DNA from: JBFMFB01 sp040752115
GTDB taxonomy: Bacteria > Pseudomonadota > Gammaproteobacteria > Burkholderiales > Sulfuricellaceae
Assembly: GCA_040752115.1 (NCBI GenBank)
Contig: JBFMFB010000027.1
Span: 1-29,694, forward strand
Length of the DNA stretch: 29,694 nucleotides
Direction: 5' to 3'
In this document: positions 20,106-29,694 of the stretch, in pieces
Position numbering within the stretch: the first letter of the stretch is position 1
Layout: each line of letters starts with the position of its first letter
Made by a program: the position numbers and the translations under genes
Notes under the pieces: generated by a model
The model's input: only the letters and a program-made list of their open reading frames with translations
What the model was told of the DNA's origin: nothing
Databases searched by the model: none

Positions 20106-21572
20106 TCACGGGCTGATCTTCAACGGGATATAGAGCGCATTGTCGCCGCGCCGGACGAGCAGGGCTACGGTCTGGCCGGCCGGAACCTGATTGAGCAGCC
20201 GGACGAATTGCTCCACCGTCGCGATTTCCGTGTTGCCCACCGCCAGAATCACGTCGCCGCGCCGGATTCCGGCCTTTGCCGCGGAGCCGCGCACGTTCTC
20301 GACCAGCAGGCCATGGTCTACGTTGAGCTGCCGCTGCCGTTCGGCGGTAAGCTCGCTCACCACCAGCCCGAAGCGGCTTGCCCCCGGCCGGTCCGGCCCG
20401 CGGCGCTCCGCGGTTTTTTCGGCCGGCAGCTCGCCCACCACCACCGTCACTTCCTGGGCGGCCTTTTTCCGCCAGATCTGAAGCCTGACCGCGGTGCCCG
20501 GCCTGGTGCCACCCACCAGCCGCGGCAGCTCGCTGGCGCTCTGCAGGCTCTTGCCGTCGTACTTGAGGATCACGTCGCCCGGCTGCAATCCGGCCTTTTC
20601 CGCCGGCCCGCCTTTCTCCACCGCGGACACCAGCACGCCGTTGGCGCCCTTCAGGCCGAACGAGGCGGCGAGATCCGGCGTGAGCTCCTGGATGCCGATG
20701 CCCAGCCGGCCGCGGGTCACCTTGCCGTGCTTGCGCAGCTGATCGGCCACATTCGAGGCGACGTCAATCGGAATGGCGAAGGCCAGCCCCATGTAACCGC
20801 CGGTGCGGCTGTATATCTGCGAATTGATGCCGACCACCTCCCCCTTCAGGTTGAACAGGGGGCCGCCGGAATTGCCGGGGTTGACGGCGGCATCGGTCTG
20901 GATGAAGGGGACATAGCTTTCATCCGGCAGCGAGCGCCCTTTGGCGCTGACGATGCCCACTGTCACGCTGTTCTCGAAACCGAAGGGCGAGCCGATCGCC
21001 GCCACCCATTCGCCGACCCTGAGCTTGTTCGGATCCCCGATCGGGACCTTGGGCAGTCCTTTGGCGTCGATCTTGATCAGCGCGACGTCGGTGCGGCGGT
21101 CGGTGCCGACGACCTTGGCCTTGAATTCCCGTTTGTCGGTCAGCTTCACCGTCACTTCGTCGGCATCGTCGATCACGTGGGTATTGGTAAGAATATAGCC
21201 GTCCTCGCTGATGATGAAACCCGAGCCGAGCGAGCGCGTCTGGTACTCGCGCGGCCCTTCGCGGGGCGGCATGAAGCGGTGGAAGAATTCGTAAAACGGA
21301 TCGTCCGGAGACAATCCCGGAAACTGCGGCATGAAGTCCTCGCCGCGCACTGTCTGGGTGGTGCTAATGTTCACCACCGCCGGCCCTTCCTTCTCCACCA
21401 GCGTGGTAAAGTCGGGCAGCAGCATTGCGGCAGAAGGGGCGGAGGGCGCGGAAGGCGCCGCAGGTGCGGCCTCCTGCCGGGTTTGCGCCTGGTTGGAAGG
21501 CGAGCAGGCGATCAGCAACAGTGACAACGCAAGGGACGTAAAAATTTTTTCCAGCAACAAATTATTGGGCAT
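20106..21572 (-). CDS. HtrA/DegP-family serine protease with lipoprotein signal
   Basis: A 488-residue periplasmic protease and chaperone for misfolded envelope proteins. The trypsin-like domain has His132 (NTHVIDDA), Asp162 (RRTDVALIKI) and Ser235 (GNSGGPLF). Two PDZ domains follow at about residues 280-370 (LGIGIQELTPDLAASFGL, GLQPGDVILKYDGKS) and 395-485 (GLLVENV, GIRRGDVILAVGNTEI). The N-terminus MPNNLLLEKIFTSLALSLLLIAC fits a lipoprotein signal (lipobox LIAC, Cys23), followed by a Pro/Ala/Ser linker. Most DegP and DegQ proteins are instead soluble, so this one may be membrane-anchored. The start at 21572 has AAGGAA upstream. Monocistronic. Confidence 0.94.
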   Translation of the reverse strand: MPNNLLLEKIFTSLALSLLLIACSPSNQAQTRQEAAPAAPSAPSAPSAAMLLPDFTTLVEKEGPAVVNISTTQTVRGEDFMPQFPGLSPDDPFYEFFHRFMPPREGPREYQTRSLGSGFIISEDGYILTNTHVIDDADEVTVKLTDKREFKAKVVGTDRRTDVALIKIDAKGLPKVPIGDPNKLRVGEWVAAIGSPFGFENSVTVGIVSAKGRSLPDESYVPFIQTDAAVNPGNSGGPLFNLKGEVVGINSQIYSRTGGYMGLAFAIPIDVASNVADQLRKHGKVTRGRLGIGIQELTPDLAASFGLKGANGVLVSAVEKGGPAEKAGLQPGDVILKYDGKSLQSASELPRLVGGTRPGTAVRLQIWRKKAAQEVTVVVGELPAEKTAERRGPDRPGASRFGLVVSELTAERQRQLNVDHGLLVENVRGSAAKAGIRRGDVILAVGNTEIATVEQFVRLLNQVPAGQTVALLVRRGDNALYIPLKISP

Positions 21573-21747
21573 CCTTGATTTCCTTACAATTTGCCTGAAC
21601 GAAACATTACGACTCCGGCGCCATGCCAGATGGACAGCCGGGCCGGCAAAAGGTTTTAGCAGGGCGCTAAAAACCACTGCGCCTGCCGGCCGGCGCTATT
21701 TTGAAACAGCGCCGAATGTTCGCGCAAGAGGTTGCATGCCATGGCGC

Positions 21748-21775
21748 TTGCTCCCGGCCGCAGGCAGCGTAAAAT
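21748..21775 (+). promoter_or_regulatory. Candidate sigma-70 promoter for glycogen phosphorylase
   Basis: TTGCTC (21748-21753), a 16-bp spacer, then TAAAAT (21770-21775). It lies in the 282-bp divergent gap between the HtrA gene and the phosphorylase gene and would give a leader of about 75 nt. I see nothing else definite in this gap. Confidence 0.4.
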
Positions 21776-21854
21776 CAAGTTGCGAATTGTCAAAATCTCA
21801 GCCCGCACTGCCGGACGCCCGGCGGAAAAGGAATAATCCGGAAAGTGCTTGACC

Positions 21855-24368
<2,514 letters not shown>

Positions 24369-24391
24369 CGCTGCGGTAACGAGGCGAGGGG

Positions 24392-25132
24392 TCAGTATGT
24401 TTCGCTGTTCCATATCCCTTGCAGCGCGTTGTAATCCACGCCGGCGAAATCGGCTTGCGAGCCGTCCTGATTTGCCACTTTCAGGAGAGATTCTGCGGAT
24501 TTCGGCCGGTCTGCCCCACCCTGACCCTGACTATAAACGGTAGCAAGAAAATTTCTGGCATCGGCATAACCGAGCTGCGATGCCACCGTAGACAGCACCA
24601 ACGCGGTACGGTAACTTTTTGCCGTACCCAGGCCCTTGTAGTACATCTGGCTCAAACCGTACAACGCGCGCACATCGCCCCGCTTCGCCGCCACCCGGAA
24701 CCAGCGCATCGCTTCTCCGTAGCTGGGAGCATCGCCGTCAAGGTACAAGGTCGCGAGATTGGTTTGGGCGATAACGTCCCCCTGCTCGGCAGCCTTGCGG
24801 TGCCAGGCAATGGCCATCGCCAGATCCTTGGCAACACCGCTTCCGGTGTAATACATCATGCCCAGCTTGATCTGGGCGCGGGGATCCCCTGCTTCCGCCG
24901 CCTTGCGATACCACTCGGCCGCCATCGCCAGATCGCGTGCAGCTCCATGACCGGTCTGGTGCATCCACCCCATCCGGAATTGCGCATCGTAATCACCTTG
25001 CGCGGCTGCACTACAGCAATTTCCAGGCATGGGACTTTGGGCGGCAAGCGTTTCCTCCTTCTCGCCGGGATTTGCCAAGGCAGGGAGGGACAATCCCATC
25101 GTGACAAGAAGGCAGAAAGCAGTTTTTTTCAT
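24392..25132 (-). CDS. Exported Sel1-like repeat protein under riboswitch control
   Basis: A 246-residue protein with a signal peptide (MKKTAFCLLVTMGLSLPALA). Four Sel1-like repeats of about 36 residues follow, with the usual pattern A-x3-LG-x-MY-x2-G-x-G-V-x-KD-x3-A-x2-W-x-RKAAEQGD: GDYDAQFRMGWMHQTGHGAARD, GDPRAQIKLGMMYYTGSGVAKD, GDVIAQTNLATLYLDGD and GDVRALYGLSQMYYKGLGTAKS. Such repeats form helical scaffolds for protein-protein contacts in the periplasm or envelope. ATG 25132 has GGAGG upstream. The leader carries a cyclic di-GMP-I riboswitch about 160 nt before the start, so expression should respond to cyclic di-GMP and the protein may serve surface attachment or motility; that role is inferred. 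A Cys-Cys pair lies near residues 39-40. Confidence 0.9.
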   Translation of the reverse strand: MKKTAFCLLVTMGLSLPALANPGEKEETLAAQSPMPGNCCSAAAQGDYDAQFRMGWMHQTGHGAARDLAMAAEWYRKAAEAGDPRAQIKLGMMYYTGSGVAKDLAMAIAWHRKAAEQGDVIAQTNLATLYLDGDAPSYGEAMRWFRVAAKRGDVRALYGLSQMYYKGLGTAKSYRTALVLSTVASQLGYADARNFLATVYSQGQGGADRPKSAESLLKVANQDGSQADFAGVDYNALQGIWNSETY

Positions 25133-25291
25133 AGCATCCTCCGCGTCGAACTTGAAATAGGGCCAGAGGCTCGTCAATATCAAGCGGGGATAGCGAGTTA
25201 CGCGGGAAAATCAGCGGAAAGGGAATCTGTGACAAGCAGACTGGAGGGAAAATGTCCGCTATCGCCATTCCGAAACACATGCTCCTGGAAC

Positions 25292-25374
25292 ATGTGGCAA
25301 TCCCGCTATCGTAGGCCGAAGCCCTTAGACCGGTAACTTTGCGCCCCCACTTTTCAGTTGGGTTTGCCTTTAAC
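25292..25374 (-). promoter_or_regulatory. Cyclic di-GMP-I (GEMM-I) riboswitch aptamer
   Basis: Read on the minus strand, the RNA has every landmark of the GEMM-I class. P1 pairs GGCAA (25368-25364) with UUGCC (25300-25296). A stem with CCCAACU and AGUGGGG is capped by a GAAA tetraloop (25355-25352). The invariant CGCAAAG follows (25343-25337). Next comes the P3 stem with GGUCUAAGGGC, a UUCG loop and GCCUACG, which supplies a tetraloop receptor, and then AUAGCGGG. The layout aligns closely with the Vibrio Vc2 aptamer. It precedes the Sel1 gene on the same strand. A 6-bp hairpin (25276-25296, CACAUG with CAUGUG) abuts P1. The 87 bp upstream (25375-25461) shows no clear promoter. Confidence 0.93.
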
Positions 25375-25461
25375 GAATGACTACGGTTGCTTTTTTACCA
25401 AAGAATTTTCTGGCTGTCCATAGCTTCCTGAAAAATTTTTCTACCGCCGAAGCCGGCCGGG

Positions 25462-26187
25462 CTACCAATCGATCGGCTTGCCATCCCTGAAAAACAGGCC
25501 GGATGGGCCGTCATCCGGCAACGTCGCCGCCCAGACGATGCCCTTGATTCCCTGTTCGATCGAGCGCTCGGCGTTCGGGCCGCCCATGTCGGTTCTCACC
25601 CAGCCCGGACAGACGGAATTGACCTTGACGTTGGTGCCGTTCAGCTCGGCCGCAAAAATCCGGGTGAGCGCGTTGAGCGCCGTCTTCGACATCCGGTAGC
25701 CGGGCCAGTAGCCGCCCATTTCCGACAACTGCCCCAGGCCGGAAGAGAGATTGGCCACCCGTCCGTAACCGTTTTCCTTCATCAGCGGCAAGAACGCCTG
25801 GCACATGCGGAACGGACCGAGCGTGTTGACTTCGTAAGTCTGACGGACGATCTCCGGCGTCATCGCGAACACGCTCGCCAGCTCGGGGCGATCCCAGTCC
25901 CTCGGCTCCAGCAGCACGCCGGCGTTATTTACCAGGACATCCGCCCGCTTGAAGCGCGCCCGGACGATGGCGGCGAATGCATCAATCTGTTCCTGGCGGG
26001 TCACATCGGCCTGAAAGCATTCCACCTCGAGACCGGTGTTCTTCAAGGGCGCGGCAGCTGCTTCCAGCTTTTCCAGGCTGCGTCCGACCATCAGAACCCT
26101 GTAGCCCTTTTTCGCCAAAGCCCGCGCAGTGCCGAGCCCCAGACCCCGATTCGCGCCCGTGACGATGGCGATTCTCTTGTCAGACAT
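25462..26187 (-). CDS. Short-chain dehydrogenase/reductase
   Basis: A 241-residue NAD(P)-dependent oxidoreductase. It has the cofactor motif TGANRGLGLG, then ADVTRQEQID, the NNAG motif in VLVNNAGV, and the active-site GYRMSKTALN (Tyr-x3-Lys), with NLSSGLGQ supplying the Ser. PGWVRTDMGGPNA follows. It resembles carbonyl-reductase-like members, but the substrate is unknown. Two ATGs are adjacent (26190 and 26187); the second has the better distance from GGAGG. The first overlaps the PatB gene stop by 4 bases (ATGA), the second by one. It is the last gene of the minus-strand operon with the ribbon-helix-helix and PatB genes. Confidence 0.92.
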   Translation of the reverse strand: MSDKRIAIVTGANRGLGLGTARALAKKGYRVLMVGRSLEKLEAAAAPLKNTGLEVECFQADVTRQEQIDAFAAIVRARFKRADVLVNNAGVLLEPRDWDRPELASVFAMTPEIVRQTYEVNTLGPFRMCQAFLPLMKENGYGRVANLSSGLGQLSEMGGYWPGYRMSKTALNALTRIFAAELNGTNVKVNSVCPGWVRTDMGGPNAERSIEQGIKGIVWAATLPDDGPSGLFFRDGKPIDW

Positions 26188-27335
26188 CATGCACCTCCTT
26201 CTTGCACCGCCGCCGCGATCCGCTCCAGCGCTTCCTTAAGAGCCGACCGTGGGCAGCCGAAATTCAACCGCACGAAACCCGGCAACCCGAATGCCTCCCC
26301 ATCCATCAGCCCCACCCCGGCCTGCTCGAAATATTGCGCCGGATGGACTTCTCCGAGCCCCCGCGCGTCTATCCAGGCAAGGTAAGTGGCTTCTACATGG
26401 GCCATTTCAAGGCCATCGATGCCGCCGATGAAGCGCTCCACCGAATCCCGGTTGGCGCGCAAATATTCGATCAATTCCCGCCGCCATGGTTCGCCGTTCT
26501 GGTAAGCCGCAAGCGCGGCAACATAGGCGAAAATGTTGCATTCCGGCACGATGCCCGCCATGGCGCCGCGGAAGCGCTTCCTCAAATCGGCGTCGGGAAT
26601 CACCGCAAAGGAAAACCCCAGTCCCGGAATGTTGAACGTCTTGCTCGGGGCCAGCAAAGTAACGGTCCGTTGTGCGATGTCCGGATTCAGGGCGGCAATG
26701 GGAATATGCCGTTTGCCTTCGTCCAGCACCAGGCCGCAGTGGATTTCGTCGCTGCAGATGACGAGATCGTGCCGTTCGCTGAACGCGGCAAACCGCTCCA
26801 ACTCTTCGCGGGTATAGACGCGGCCCACCGGGTTGTGGGGATTGCACAGCAACAGCAGCCGGGATTGTTTGGTGACGGCGCTTTCCAGCCGATCCCAGTC
26901 TGGCGCCCAGCAACGCTCCGTTTGCGCCATGAGGACCGGGACAAGCTTTCGGTCGGAGAGCAGCGGCGCAGTCAGGAAAGGAGGATAAACCGGCGTCAGG
27001 GTCAGGACTTCGTCGCCGCTCGAACCCACCGCCCGGCTCGCGATGTTGAGGCCTGCCACCAGCCCAGGCAGCCATACCAGCCAACCCGGATCGACCTGCC
27101 ACCGATAGGCTTCCTGCAAATGGCCGCAGATGACTTCAGGCAGATCGCCGGGCGCCTGAGAATAGCCGAACACGCCATGCCCAACCCGCTGTTGCAGCGC
27201 GTCGATAACGCACGGCGGCGAACGGAAATCCATGTCCGCCACCCACATCGGCAGAATGTCGCGGCCGACGTACTTGCTCCACTTCACGCTGTCCGTACCG
27301 CGCCGCTCGACGGGGGTATCGAAATCAAATGGCAC
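26187..27335 (-). CDS. MalY/PatB family cystathionine beta-lyase-like enzyme
   Basis: A 382-residue pyridoxal-phosphate enzyme of aminotransferase fold type I, probably a C-S lyase acting on cystathionine or cysteine conjugates. Motifs are PMWVADMDFRSP near the N-terminus, then GVFGYS, LTPVYPPF, LLLCNPHNPVGRVYT, DEIHCGLVL and the cofactor lysine in APSKTFNIPGL. The C-terminus has RLNFGCPRSAL. The start is GTG 27335 (VPFDFDTPVERRG), 6 bp after the stop of the ribbon-helix-helix-like gene, with no clear Shine-Dalgarno, so it may rely on coupled translation. It overlaps the dehydrogenase gene. Confidence 0.92.
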   Translation of the reverse strand: MPFDFDTPVERRGTDSVKWSKYVGRDILPMWVADMDFRSPPCVIDALQQRVGHGVFGYSQAPGDLPEVICGHLQEAYRWQVDPGWLVWLPGLVAGLNIASRAVGSSGDEVLTLTPVYPPFLTAPLLSDRKLVPVLMAQTERCWAPDWDRLESAVTKQSRLLLLCNPHNPVGRVYTREELERFAAFSERHDLVICSDEIHCGLVLDEGKRHIPIAALNPDIAQRTVTLLAPSKTFNIPGLGFSFAVIPDADLRKRFRGAMAGIVPECNIFAYVAALAAYQNGEPWRRELIEYLRANRDSVERFIGGIDGLEMAHVEATYLAWIDARGLGEVHPAQYFEQAGVGLMDGEAFGLPGFVRLNFGCPRSALKEALERIAAAVQEGGA

Positions 27336-27341
27336 GATCGC

Positions 27342-27611
27342 TCAGCTATCCAGGCCTTTTTTCAGCAGCTCGGCCACCACCTCGTTCACCCCGGTCTGGC
27401 GTTCCTGCGCCAGCGCCTGGATCCGTTTCACCAGATCGCCGTTGAGCTTGACCGCGAACGGCACCAAACCGAGTGCCTGATCGCGCTTGCGCTGTTCGCG
27501 CCGGTCTACGGCAGCGGCAGCCTCCTTGCCGAAACGCTCGGGCAAGCCGGACTGGTTCATTTTGCTGTTGATTTTCAAGCCCTGGTTTTTTTCCAGGTCG
27601 GTCCTTTTCAC
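27342..27611 (-). CDS. Ribbon-helix-helix-like small protein
   Basis: An 89-residue basic protein. The C-terminal part (GLVPFAVKLNGDLVKRIQALAQERQTGVNEVVAELLKKGL, about residues 48-87) has the strand-helix-helix pattern of CopG/Arc-type DNA-binding proteins, with a charged N-terminal arm (MKRTDLEKNQGLKINSK). It has no toxin partner nearby, so an antitoxin role is not suggested. The start is GTG 27611 with AAGGAT upstream. It is the first gene of the operon with PatB and the dehydrogenase, and could regulate that operon. The 235 bp upstream (27612-27846) contains a CCCCGGGG palindrome near 27690 but nothing I can name. Confidence 0.6.
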   Translation of the reverse strand: MKRTDLEKNQGLKINSKMNQSGLPERFGKEAAAAVDRREQRKRDQALGLVPFAVKLNGDLVKRIQALAQERQTGVNEVVAELLKKGLDS

Positions 27612-27846
27612 GTTTGTATATCCTTGATCGATTCGAGATGTTGCATTCTACGCAGTAATGCCTTCCCCACTCCGGCAATTGCGCTGCCCCGGGGTTTTTG
27701 TCCCGCACGCCGTTGCTTTGCCAGAAAATTTCAGCGAACCTGCCTTCTACGCGGGTGAGGGTTGGCGGGAAAATCGGAAATCAGGAATAGGACGATAATC
27801 CCGCGCAAAGCGGCTTGGTGCGATTCATCCTGAGTCCGACAGGCTC

Positions 27847-29454
27847 CTATCGGAGCGTATCGAAATGAGCGGCGAGCTTGGCCATTTCCAGGCCGACGTT
27901 GTTGAGTTCGCTCACGGCGTGCTCCACTTGGCTGATGCTGGTGCCATTTTGTTCGATCAGCGCCGACATTTGCTCCATGTTTTTTGCGACATCTTCGCTG
28001 GCACGGGATTGCTCTGCTGCGGCCCCGGCAATCTGTTCCGCCATCGACGTGACTTCGCCGCTGGCACGGGAGATTTCCTCGAGACTCTGGCTGCTTTCAC
28101 GGATCAACCCCAGCTCCTGCTCAACTTCTTGCCCGGCTTTCTCCATCGCGGCCACGGCTTCCTTGGCTGAAGCCTGGATCTCGTCGACAATCCGGGTAAT
28201 GTCTACGGTGCTGGACGCAGTGCGCTCGGCAAGTTTACGCACTTCGTCCGCCACCACTGCGAATCCGCGCCCTTGCTCCCCAGCCCTGGCCGCCTCGATC
28301 GCGGCATTCAACGCCAACAAGTTGGTCTGTTCCGCGATTTCCTTGATCGATTTGGTAATGTCGCCGATTTTCTCCGTTGCCAGGGCAAGCCCATCGATGG
28401 TTTTGCCCGATACCTGCACGGCCTCGACAACCCGGATGGCCGACTCGGTGCTGCAGGCTATATGCTGGCTCCCCTGCTGGACCGTGGCCAATGTGGCGTT
28501 CGCCGATTTCGCAGTGCTATCGGCACCACTCGCCACTTCCGTGGCGGAGACGCTGACTTCCTCCATGGCAGCGGCCACCTGGGCTACGCGGTCCTGTTGG
28601 TCGTGTGATTGCGATACCAGACGGTTTACCTCCGCCGTAAGCTCCGCACCATGTTTATGGAGGCGATGCGTGGCGGCCCGAATTTCGTCGGTGATGACGC
28701 GCAGGTGAGCCTGTGTGTAGGCGAGAAAGGCGAGGACGTGCCCCGCTTCGTCCCGGCGGTAAACATCAATATCGTTGTCCAGGTTACCCTGGGCAATTTG
28801 ATCGAAGTAGCCGAGGGCTTCCTTGAGGGGACGAGTAACGGTGGTCGTTATAAAAAAACACGACGCGCCACCCAAAACAACAGCCAAACCGGAGGCGGCG
28901 AACGCCATGACGGACATGCCCATGCTTCCCATAAAGGCGGCAGCCACCGCCAACAGCGCCATCGTTAACATGAACAGCGCGTAGCGGGCATTAAATGACA
29001 GCTTGTACAGCAAATCTACGACAGAGGTAGCCCGGAGTTTTGCATGCTTTTCGCGAACGTTTCGGTACAATGCCTCTGCCGCTTCGATCTGCTCGCGTGT
29101 GGGTTGCCGCCGGACGGACATGTAGCCATTGGTTTGGTTGTTCTTGCGGATCGGCACTACCAGTGCATCGACCCAGTAGTGATTGCCGCTTTTGCAGCGA
29201 TTTTTCACCACCCCTCGCCAAGGGCGTCCTTGCTCGATGGTGCTCCACAGTATTTCGAAGGCCTCCTGCGGCATATCCGGGTGCCGCACGATGTTGTGAT
29301 TTTTCCCGATCAGCTCTTGCTCCGTGAATCCGGATACTTCGACGAACGCATCGTTGGCGTAGGTGATGATTCCCTTCAGGTCGGTCTTGGAAACGAGAAT
29401 CTTGTCCCTGGGGTAATGGTGCTCTACGTCCGTGACGGGAAGGTTGCGCTTCAT
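27847..29454 (-). CDS. Aer-like PAS chemoreceptor (aerotaxis)
   Basis: A 535-residue membrane receptor. The N-terminal PAS domain (about residues 15-125) reads TDLKGIITYANDAFVEVSGFTEQELIG, then NHNIVRHPDMP and GNHYWVDALVVPI. Arg57, His58 and Asp60 match the FAD-binding positions of E. coli Aer in sequence and number. A hydrophobic hairpin (about 157-203) anchors it, with HAMP-like sequence (TRPLKEALGYFDQIAQGNLD) after it. The signalling hairpin has the highly conserved chemoreceptor tip EIAEQTNLLALNAAIEAARAGEQGRGFAVVADEVRKLAERT. It should pass redox or oxygen signals to CheA/CheW, absent from the window. ATG 29454 has GGAGAGG upstream. A longer open frame to 29526 lacks support. No sigma-28 promoter was found upstream. 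Confidence 0.93.
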   Translation of the reverse strand: MKRNLPVTDVEHHYPRDKILVSKTDLKGIITYANDAFVEVSGFTEQELIGKNHNIVRHPDMPQEAFEILWSTIEQGRPWRGVVKNRCKSGNHYWVDALVVPIRKNNQTNGYMSVRRQPTREQIEAAEALYRNVREKHAKLRATSVVDLLYKLSFNARYALFMLTMALLAVAAAFMGSMGMSVMAFAASGLAVVLGGASCFFITTTVTRPLKEALGYFDQIAQGNLDNDIDVYRRDEAGHVLAFLAYTQAHLRVITDEIRAATHRLHKHGAELTAEVNRLVSQSHDQQDRVAQVAAAMEEVSVSATEVASGADSTAKSANATLATVQQGSQHIACSTESAIRVVEAVQVSGKTIDGLALATEKIGDITKSIKEIAEQTNLLALNAAIEAARAGEQGRGFAVVADEVRKLAERTASSTVDITRIVDEIQASAKEAVAAMEKAGQEVEQELGLIRESSQSLEEISRASGEVTSMAEQIAGAAAEQSRASEDVAKNMEQMSALIEQNGTSISQVEHAVSELNNVGLEMAKLAAHFDTLR

Positions 29455-29550
29455 GTCCTCTCCAGAATTCTGTTTTTTTACCAGCGTCCCTTGGTTGAGC
29501 AAAAATCGGAGAACCTCAAGGAGCAAGAGTTTATTTCATAAAGTTGAATA

Positions 29551-29694
29551 TGTTAGCACCAATCAACTGCGGCGGTCACGTTTTTTCGGACAGTCGGATA
29601 AGCTAAAGCCGACCGGTTGAAAGGAACGTGAAGCATGGGAGCGAAACGCAAGCAACACAGCGCGGAATTCAAGGCGCAAGTGGCGATGGCGGCC
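29551..29694 (+). mobile_element. Left end of an IS3-family insertion sequence (truncated by window)
   Basis: A transposase gene starting at 29635 runs off the window. The left boundary is proposed at the TG of TGTTAGCACCAATCAACTGC (29551) because IS3-family ends begin with TG. The right end is not visible, so the inverted repeat and any target duplication cannot be confirmed. Confidence 0.6.
29635..29694 (+). CDS. IS3-family transposase OrfA, first 20 codons
   Basis: The visible protein, MGAKRKQHSAEFKAQVAMAA, matches the N-terminal helix-turn-helix lead of IS3-family OrfA proteins (pattern RRxHSxEFKAQVALEA). AAGGAA lies upstream of the ATG. In this family a second frame, OrfB with the DDE catalytic domain, follows by frameshift, but it would lie outside the window. 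Confidence 0.8.
   Translation, partial: MGAKRKQHSAEFKAQVAMAA

Noticed and set aside
20064..21524. Long open frame of 486 codons opposite the HtrA gene
   Set aside because: It begins inside repeat copy 4 (the MNIRVIRG start also occurs at repeat copy 1) and runs antisense to a well-supported protease.
26202..27758. Long open frame of 518 codons opposite PatB and the ribbon-helix-helix gene
   Set aside because: No motif; PatB on the other strand has all its cofactor motifs.
27612..27846. Hidden gene or RNA in the gap before the ribbon-helix-helix gene
   Set aside because: Only a CCCCGGGG palindrome with a short T-run and some short repeated words were seen. No reading frame with a Shine-Dalgarno and no recognisable RNA fold.
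29455..29550. Sigma-28 promoter for the Aer-like receptor
   Set aside because: A TAAAC and a CCGAT motif are present on the minus strand, but the spacing between them is several bases too long for FliA.

Overview
The window looks like chromosomal DNA of a GC-rich betaproteobacterium. The recN-nadK block divergent from hrcA-hemH, the DUF1841 gene beside nth, and the style of the dispersed repeats suggest Nitrosomonadales or Rhodocyclales relatives. No ribosomal RNA is present to settle this, so the placement is inference from gene content. No tRNA, rRNA or CRISPR array was found.

Layout. Bases 1-3700 hold the 3' end of nth, a FIST sensor gene overlapping a DUF1841 gene, a small secreted cysteine-repeat protein behind a sigma-54-type promoter with an upstream palindrome, a DUF488 gene, an NTF2-like gene and a small membrane protein. 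Bases 3855-8532 are core housekeeping: nadK-recN on the minus strand, divergent from hrcA-hemH. Bases 8617-11091 hold an EF-hand-like calcium-binding protein behind a sigma-28 (FliA)-type promoter, a DUF2249-hemerythrin protein and a Slp lipoprotein. Bases 11307-13131 hold a WrbA-type flavoprotein and a Tat-exported transglutaminase-like protein. Bases 13285-17807 are a minus-strand envelope-glycan operon: polysaccharide deacetylase, putative glycoside hydrolase, and a serine hydrolase fused to a NamZ-type muramidase. Bases 17940-19517 hold a Nudix hydrolase, a complete barnase-barstar pair and a DUF2905 protein. Bases 19543-24368 hold a small exported protein, an HtrA-type protease with a lipobox, and glycogen phosphorylase. 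Bases 24392-25374 are a Sel1-repeat protein under a cyclic di-GMP-I riboswitch. Bases 25462-27611 are an operon for a ribbon-helix-helix-like protein, a PatB/MalY lyase and a short-chain dehydrogenase. Bases 27847-29454 encode an Aer-like redox receptor. The window ends in the first 20 codons of an IS3-family transposase.

A theme is motility, second-messenger and redox sensing: a FliA-type promoter, a cyclic di-GMP riboswitch, an Aer-like receptor, a hemerythrin and a FIST protein lie in one window, mixed with secreted envelope-active enzymes.

The most unusual structure is a set of dispersed inverted repeats. One copy (148-254) uses the heptamer CAGGATT and four copies (about 3684, 11111, 13137 and 19930) use CACGAAT. 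Although otherwise unrelated, both families place their heptamers 9 or 10 bp apart in mirror-image arms, and the heptamers agree at five of seven positions. A third, unrelated 146-bp palindrome follows barstar. The best candidates for new biology are this shared repeat architecture, the sigma-54-controlled cysteine-repeat protein, and the riboswitch-controlled Sel1 protein.
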